DNA of 64,000 bases from Marinospirillum sp031581385 (GTDB lineage Bacteria > Pseudomonadota > Gammaproteobacteria > Pseudomonadales > Halomonadaceae), in NCBI RefSeq assembly GCF_044810985.1, contig NZ_CP085242.1, positions 2,356,001-2,420,000 of the forward strand, in the 5' to 3' direction. Both the position numbers and the translations under genes were made by a program. Under the pieces are notes generated by a model that was not told where the DNA came from, made no database searches, and saw only the letters and a list, made by a program, of their open reading frames with translations. This document shows positions 59,983-64,000 of the stretch, piece by piece (position 1 is the stretch's first letter; each line of letters opens with the position of its first letter).

Positions 59983-61285
59983 CAGACACCTCGTTTAGGG
60001 TGGTAATATTACCACCTACTTTGGTGTCCGGAATCATTGAACCACTACACGGTTTCCGTATGCCCAGTGCTGATGCGTGGGTAGTGTGCTGATCCTGGGT
60101 AACATATTGAGATTTAAAATCCTCCAGGTTAATTTGCAGCCCTTCAGCATGGGGTGGCTGAAGCTTATCCAAAAGTCTGACTAATACTTGGTCATTGGTG
60201 TTCAAAACTTCCAGTCCCTTCACCACCTGATCGATTTGCTGGCGGGTAATATCCTGAAACTGTATGGTTGATAGGGCATGGATGACCTGCTCACTGAAAC
60301 GCTCACTGGTGGAATGCATTTCAGAAACCAGTTGCGTGTGCTGCTCCAATAACTGTTGATAACCATCACCAAGCTGCTGCATCTGGTTGGCAACCTGCTT
60401 TAGAACCTCTTTTTCCTGAGACTGATGATCGTCGCTCAGCTCATCTTTAAATTCCTCACGAATTGTTTCCAGCATTTGCCGGGTCTCTTCACCAATTTGT
60501 TCGGCGGCTTGCTGCGATTGCTGGGATAGATTCCTGACTTCATCTGCAACCACAGCAAAACCTCTGCCAAGTTCGCCAGCCCTGGCTGCCTCAATGCTGG
60601 CGTTCAGTGCCAAAAGGTTGGTTTGTGCAGCCACCTTTTGAATCAACTCAAGACTAGCTTGCAAAGATTTGGATTTATCCAAAACGGCCAGTACTTTTTC
60701 CTGGTTGGCCTCCATCTGCCGATTCTGACGCTGAATCAGTTGGGAAACATTATTGAGAGCAGTCTGGTTGGCTTGGGATTTTTCTCGAGATTCGGAGGCC
60801 AGGCATTCGGTTTCCTGTGAGTGCTGGCTGACCAGAGAAGAAAAACCCTGCACTTCAGCCTCCATGGTATCCAGTTGTTGCATGAGATCAACGGCAGCCG
60901 CTTCCGTGTGAGTATTGACTCTTTGTAAGTGCCCGGAAAGAAGACCGTAAACGGGTTGACGGTTCTCAAGAGTTGAGGTGGCTAGAGAAGAGGACTGTAC
61001 CAGTTGCTTTAGCTCTTCTCTTAAAGACTCTAAAGCCTGGTCGAGTCCATTCGTTAGATCGCCTTTTCTGAAAACTGACCAGAGGGCTTGCAGAGAAAGA
61101 ACCACCAAAACAAGTAGTGTGTTCATGCTGGCCTGAATTACAGAGTGAGATACTGAGATGTGTTCGCTTAAAGCCATAACCCAATCCTGAGTAAAAAGCA
61201 CCAACACCCAAATGCTTGCCAGCAAAAGCAAAATATTTTGTACAGCTCTGACTGGGACTCTTGTTCTTGTCTGTTTACCTGGCAC
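59951..61285 (-). CDS. Chemoreceptor whose C-terminus was replaced by an IS insertion
   Basis: A 444-residue receptor-type protein starting at GTG (61285). Two hydrophobic segments (VQNILLLLASIWVLVLFTQD and MNTLLVLVVLSLQALWSVF) with a short loop, then a coiled-coil signalling domain with the tip AQTNLLALNASIEAARAGEL and GFAVVADEVRNLSQQS, and a TIQFQDITRQQIDQVVKGLE segment. The last 32 residues, from CSGSMIPDTKVGG onwards, are encoded by the IS. Before insertion the end was RKPRVQATQAVELF. Thus only about 11 native residues are lost and the signalling core is intact, so it may still work. Confidence 0.88.
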   Translation of the reverse strand: MPGKQTRTRVPVRAVQNILLLLASIWVLVLFTQDWVMALSEHISVSHSVIQASMNTLLVLVVLSLQALWSVFRKGDLTNGLDQALESLREELKQLVQSSSLATSTLENRQPVYGLLSGHLQRVNTHTEAAAVDLMQQLDTMEAEVQGFSSLVSQHSQETECLASESREKSQANQTALNNVSQLIQRQNRQMEANQEKVLAVLDKSKSLQASLELIQKVAAQTNLLALNASIEAARAGELGRGFAVVADEVRNLSQQSQQAAEQIGEETRQMLETIREEFKDELSDDHQSQEKEVLKQVANQMQQLGDGYQQLLEQHTQLVSEMHSTSERFSEQVIHALSTIQFQDITRQQIDQVVKGLEVLNTNDQVLVRLLDKLQPPHAEGLQINLEDFKSQYVTQDQHTTHASALGIRKPCSGSMIPDTKVGGNITTLNEVSDDHETTFIFS

Positions 61286-61553
61286 GACTGCTACCTGTCT
61301 CTAGTAGGCATCCATAAATCAGTGTGTTTTTAAAGCATATTAATCTAGGCTGATTTTGCTTTCAAGGCATAAAAATATGTTTAGGATGCATATTTAATGC
61401 TTGGTGAATTGTGGGCATCCAAGTGTTAGTGACGCTATAAAAGAAAAAATTAGCTTGAGGGAGCCGAATAAAGGGGCTGGGAGTATGGCAAAAAATCCGC
61501 AAACCATGTTGGATGGTCGTCAGAGTTTGATGCCTTGGGTGTGGCAGCAGGTG

Positions 61554-61709
61554 ACCAGTTTATCCTATCTATCCAGGTTGCCTCTTGATGAGCTGAAGAT
61601 TGACCGAACTTTTTTAATGAAAATTCAAGGCTATTATTTTTATCGTCCGATGCAAGCAAGTGACTTCAAAAGTCTGCTGAGGCCTGCATCCAGCCAGGTG
61701 GTTCAGTAA
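61554..61709 (+). pseudogene. Relic of an EAL domain gene
   Basis: The frame reads TSLSYLSRLPLDELKIDRTF, then after only a few residues IQGYYFYRPMQASDFKSLL. In an intact EAL domain about 60-70 residues lie between these two blocks (the EGVET segment), so an internal deletion has joined them. The part before the first block is unlike any EAL sequence. The gene is thus a remnant of a cyclic-di-GMP phosphodiesterase. The stretch upstream (61286-61553) is AT-rich, with AAAGCATATT and GCATATT motifs, and no gene is seen there. Confidence 0.65.
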
Positions 61710-61710
61710 G

Positions 61711-62181
61711 CTAGTAGTCAGACTCTTCCGGTAACAGATGATACACCCAGGCGGTCTGCCCACTACTCAACTCATGTTCCCGCCGCCCGTAACGGATACC
61801 AACTCTTTCGTAGCGATCCAGCCTGCGCAGCTCCTCCGGTGTGGCTTTAAAAACAATGCCCTGGGTGTGGCTCCCCTTACTGGGAACTATATTCAGCCCC
61901 TGCTTTTCAAAGCCGGGCAGCCGCGCCGCTTCCCCGCTGCTGATGCGATGCGTCACAATAAACCTCACCAAGGGGCTTTTCAGGGTGCCATAGGCAAAAA
62001 CCAGATGGCTTTCCCGATCATCCACAGCAGGCAGATCAGCCGGTGGCTGATACAACCAGGGGCTTTGCCAGACCAGCCACCAGTAGCTGGCCAGCAGCAA
62101 GGGTAAAAGCCCACTGATTAACAGCAGGGTCTGGGTTTTGCTCAGTCGACGCTTTTGGGGGTGTTTGGGCCTTTTACTCAA
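61711..62181 (-). CDS. Membrane-anchored gamma-glutamylcyclotransferase-like protein
   Basis: A 156-residue protein. One membrane segment (LLLISGLLPLLLASYWWLVW, about residues 19-38) follows a basic N-terminus (MSKRPKHPQKRRLSKTQ). The GGCT/AIG2-type domain starts at HLVFAYGTLKSPLVRFIV with the substrate-binding YGTL loop; a candidate acid is Glu in RLDRYERVGIRYGR. Membrane anchoring is uncommon for this fold. Relatives act on gamma-glutamyl amines or peptides, but the substrate here is unknown. It is divergent from the ferritin-like gene. Confidence 0.8.
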   Translation of the reverse strand: MSKRPKHPQKRRLSKTQTLLLISGLLPLLLASYWWLVWQSPWLYQPPADLPAVDDRESHLVFAYGTLKSPLVRFIVTHRISSGEAARLPGFEKQGLNIVPSKGSHTQGIVFKATPEELRRLDRYERVGIRYGRREHELSSGQTAWVYHLLPEESDY

Positions 62182-62241
62182 AATCTGCTAGATTCCCTAG
62201 GGTTATATGTTATTTACCAGCTTAACGATGAGGAGCTGACT

Positions 62242-62532
62242 ATGTCGAATGAAGGCTATCATGAACCTGTTGCCGAACTGACGGATGAAACGCGGGACTT
62301 CCACCGTGCCATCGTATCCCTGATGGAGGAGCTGGAAGCTGTGGACTGGTACAACCAAAGGGTTGATGCCTGCAAGAACAAGGAGCTGGCCGCCATTCTT
62401 GCCCATAATCGTGATGAAGAAATCGAACATGCCGCCATGGCGCTGGAGTGGATCAGACGCAACAATTCGGTTTTTGACAAGTACCTTAAGGAATTCTTGT
62501 TCACCGATAAGCCTCTGGGTCATCACGACTGA
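62242..62532 (+). CDS. EncFtn-type ferritin-like protein without encapsulin
   Basis: A 96-residue protein closely resembling encapsulated ferritin (EncFtn) of Rhodospirillum rubrum: HRAIVSLMEELEAVDWYNQR, then AILAHNRDEEIEHAAMALEW, with the iron-binding Glu (MEELEA) and Glu/His (DEEIEH) and the Trp-Tyr pair in place. It should form an annular decamer with ferroxidase activity at the subunit interface. R. rubrum EncFtn has a C-terminal extension that directs it into the encapsulin shell; here the protein stops at TDKPLGHHD, and no encapsulin gene is seen in the window. ATG at 62242 has AGGAG six bases upstream. Confidence 0.88.
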   Translation: MSNEGYHEPVAELTDETRDFHRAIVSLMEELEAVDWYNQRVDACKNKELAAILAHNRDEEIEHAAMALEWIRRNNSVFDKYLKEFLFTDKPLGHHD

Positions 62533-62543
62533 GCGGTCTGACG

Positions 62544-62570
62544 GGCCTGCCAGGGTGCAGGCCTTTTTTT
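62544..62570 (+). terminator. Intrinsic terminator after the ferritin-like gene
   Basis: GGCCTGC (62544-62550) pairs with GCAGGCC (62557-62563) around a 6-base loop, followed by seven T residues. It isolates the gene as a monocistronic unit. Confidence 0.92.
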
Positions 62571-62669
62571 ATTGTAACTGGCAAAAACTTTAACTGGGTC
62601 AGGTTTTTTCTTGTAGCTGCTCTGCTATCCTTGGTGGCAGGTCATTTAATGATAAGGAAAGGCAGGCTG

Positions 62670-63245
62670 ATGAAACAGATCAATACGCTTAGGCACAAAA
62701 TAATGCAGCTGCTGAGTCGGCTGGAATTCTTCAAGGACTTCCCGGAAACCGACAAGCAATTGCTGGTTGAAGGCAAGGGAATGATTGTGCTGGCAGAGGA
62801 AGGTGAATACGTCATCAAACAGGGCAGTGTTGACCCCACTCTGTACATTCCCCTGAGTGGCGAGCTGGATGTGCGCATGACCAATGAAGCCGGCAAGGAA
62901 GTGAGAATTGCCTCCATTCCTCCCGGAGAAACCGTCGGTGAAGTGGCTTTTTTAACCGATAGCCCCAGAACTGCCAGTGTGGTGGCCACCCGGCAGACGG
63001 TTCTTTTCCGCTGCAGCCGGGTTGCTCTCAAGACCATGGCACCTTCGGCCAGGGAAAAAATCAAGGATCAGATCATCCTGAAGCTGGTGGAGCGTCTGCA
63101 GCAGAAAAATCTGGAACTGAGCAATCAGGGGGGTATTAAAAAACCCCAGAAACCGGTTTCAGAAAAACTGGATGAAGAGGAATCAATTGCTCCAGAAGGG
63201 AACCAGGAAGGGGATCAGCAGCATGAGAGCGAGGATGCGAAATAG
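62670..63245 (+). CDS. Cyclic nucleotide-binding domain protein without DNA-binding domain
   Basis: A 191-residue protein (ATG at 62670; ATGs at 62649 and further upstream are less well placed). Residues about 20-135 form a cNMP-binding beta-barrel: ILAEEGEYVIKQGSV-like start, LYIPLSGELDVRMTNEAGKE, and the phosphate-binding-cassette region IPPGETVGEVAFLTDSPRTA. The PBC has GEVAF and SPRTAS, close to the GEiAL-RxA pattern of cAMP binders. No helix-turn-helix follows; the tail is a charged stretch. Thus it is a stand-alone sensor or a regulatory subunit. It overlaps the convergent AbrB gene by 63 bases. Confidence 0.85.
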   Translation: MKQINTLRHKIMQLLSRLEFFKDFPETDKQLLVEGKGMIVLAEEGEYVIKQGSVDPTLYIPLSGELDVRMTNEAGKEVRIASIPPGETVGEVAFLTDSPRTASVVATRQTVLFRCSRVALKTMAPSAREKIKDQIILKLVERLQQKNLELSNQGGIKKPQKPVSEKLDEEESIAPEGNQEGDQQHESEDAK

Positions 63246-64000
63246 GTGGTGAGCGGCAATGAAGACCGGGTCCACCCCCAGAGCCAGGGCCACCATGGCC
63301 ATTTCACCAACACCGCCGGGGGTCATGGTTAACAGAGCCGTTGCAAAAGGGATTTCCAATAGCCAGTACATGATCGCGGCGGTGAAAGCCGCCAGGCTTA
63401 GAGCAACCAGGGTTGCCCCCAAAGCATGCTTTCCCAACCAGAGAATTTCTTGCAGTCGGGTGCCGTAAAAGCGTGCCCCGATGGACCCGCCCAATACCAG
63501 AAAGGTCGCAGCTACCAGAACCTGAGGGCCTGCAAAGGCATGCCCTGACAGGGCTGCTGCCACGCTCATGAACAGAGGGGCAGTGAATTCGGGGGTCGGC
63601 AGCCGCAACCTTTTACCCAGCCACCAGGCAGGGGCAATGCCCAAGAGTAGCCAGAGATTGTCCGGTTCCTGAAACAGGGGGTTGCTGGCGGCATCCGGCG
63701 GAGTGAAAAAAAACCAGAACAGTGAAGGCACCAGGAGCACAACAAATGTCAGCCTCAGAGCGTGAGCCAGAGTGATTTTACGTTCATCGCCTCCGGCTTG
63801 GCCGCCCATCATAATCATGGAAGTCATGGCACCGGGCACAGCAGAAAACCAGCTGGATGCCTTGTCAAAGCCAGCCACTTTACGAAAGTAAAAAGCCACT
63901 CCCAGAATAATCAAAACCACGCCGAAGCTTAATATCGCCAGACTGGCGGGCCAGTTGCTGGCCTGGGCCAGAGTATCCTGGCTGGCCTGCCCACCCAGAA
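63183..64000 (-). CDS. AbrB family membrane protein (5' end outside window)
   Basis: The frame is open to the end of the window; about 272 residues are visible. It contains the family repeats with PGAMTSMIMMGGQAGGDERK and LLTMTPGGVGEMAMVALALG, the two glycine/methionine-rich motifs that occur in each half of AbrB/COG3180 proteins, separated by hydrophobic segments. The protein is a predicted inner-membrane transporter-like protein; relatives were once annotated as ammonia monooxygenase, which is not supported. The remaining N-terminal part lies beyond position 64000. Confidence 0.85.
   Translation of the reverse strand, partial: LGGQASQDTLAQASNWPASLAILSFGVVLIILGVAFYFRKVAGFDKASSWFSAVPGAMTSMIMMGGQAGGDERKITLAHALRLTFVVLLVPSLFWFFFTPPDAASNPLFQEPDNLWLLLGIAPAWWLGKRLRLPTPEFTAPLFMSVAAALSGHAFAGPQVLVAATFLVLGGSIGARFYGTRLQEILWLGKHALGATLVALSLAAFTAAIMYWLLEIPFATALLTMTPGGVGEMAMVALALGVDPVFIAAHHLFRILALMLLIPFLVPFWSN

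Larger units (their letters stand above)
58812..60049 (-). mobile_element. IS3-family insertion sequence, complete, 1238 bp
   Basis: Both ends begin TGTAGTGGT and continue as imperfect inverted repeats (TGTAGTGGTCAACTAATCCC on the left; TGTAGTGGTTCAATGATTCC on the right, minus strand). A 3-bp target duplication CGG flanks it (58809-58811 and 60050-60052). It holds orfA and orfB in the -1 frame relation with an AAAAAAG slippage site (59719-59725), the normal IS3 layout. It inserted in the last codons of the chemoreceptor gene at 59951-61285: joining the flanks restores a frame that ends QATQAVELF at a TGA (58773-58775). Confidence 0.95.

Overview
This is chromosomal DNA of a gammaproteobacterium, most likely from the Oceanospirillales/Pseudomonadales side. 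The grounds are the enterobacterial-type spc and alpha ribosomal operons, three gene neighbourhoods that I know from Pseudomonas (uvrA-yajR-ssb, divergent serA/D-2-hydroxyglutarate dehydrogenase, oxyR-recG-HDOD) and the very large number of chemoreceptor and cyclic-di-GMP genes. The genus cannot be assigned from the sequence alone.

Layout. 1-9.4 kb: end of the S10 operon, the spc operon (rplN to rpmJ), a structured leader with a candidate promoter, and the alpha operon (rpsM-rpsK-rpsD-rpoA-rplQ), closed by a strong terminator. 9.4-14.6 kb: uvrA (minus), a YajR-type transporter, and ssb with a long Gln/Pro tail. 14.7-20.6 kb: a chemoreceptor, a Cache-PAS histidine kinase, a CrcB fluoride channel, and a stand-alone sigma-54 activator divergent from a secreted DUF4168 protein. 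The gap between these last two holds an operator-like palindrome, a perfect IHF consensus and a sigma-54 promoter. 20.6-30.2 kb: central metabolism: glcB, a lipase-like hydrolase with a small lipoprotein, serA divergent from D-2-hydroxyglutarate dehydrogenase, then xseB-ispA-dxs. 30.2-36.5 kb: an SDR, oxyR-recG, an HDOD protein, a DUF481 outer-membrane protein. 36.5-47.3 kb: a transporter-acyltransferase fusion, a PilZ/HD-GYP-like fusion, an unknown gene, two cyclic-di-GMP enzymes, an amidoligase/glutamine amidotransferase pair and an AI-2E-family permease.

47.6-58.3 kb is a complete accessory chemosensory operon on the minus strand: EAL-like protein, receptor, CheY, STAS protein, CheA, receptor, CheW, CheR, CheB, and a CheD fused to a receiver domain. 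A second EAL-like protein and an XRE regulator lie at its head. Both EAL-like proteins lack the catalytic motif. Next to them an IS3-family element (58812-60049, 3-bp target duplication) sits in the last codons of a further chemoreceptor gene, and an EAL gene relic follows. 61.7-64 kb: a gamma-glutamylcyclotransferase-like protein, an encapsulated-ferritin-type protein without an encapsulin gene beside it, a cyclic-nucleotide-binding protein, and an AbrB-type membrane protein that runs off the end.

The most interesting items are the sigma-54/DUF4168 module, a set of three hairpins between 26981 and 27051 that on the minus strand would each show GGA in the loop (as in CsrA/RsmA-binding RNAs), the shell-less ferritin-like gene, the amidoligase pair, and the chemosensory operon with its catalytically dead EAL proteins and CheD-receiver fusion. 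No tRNA, rRNA or CRISPR array was seen.
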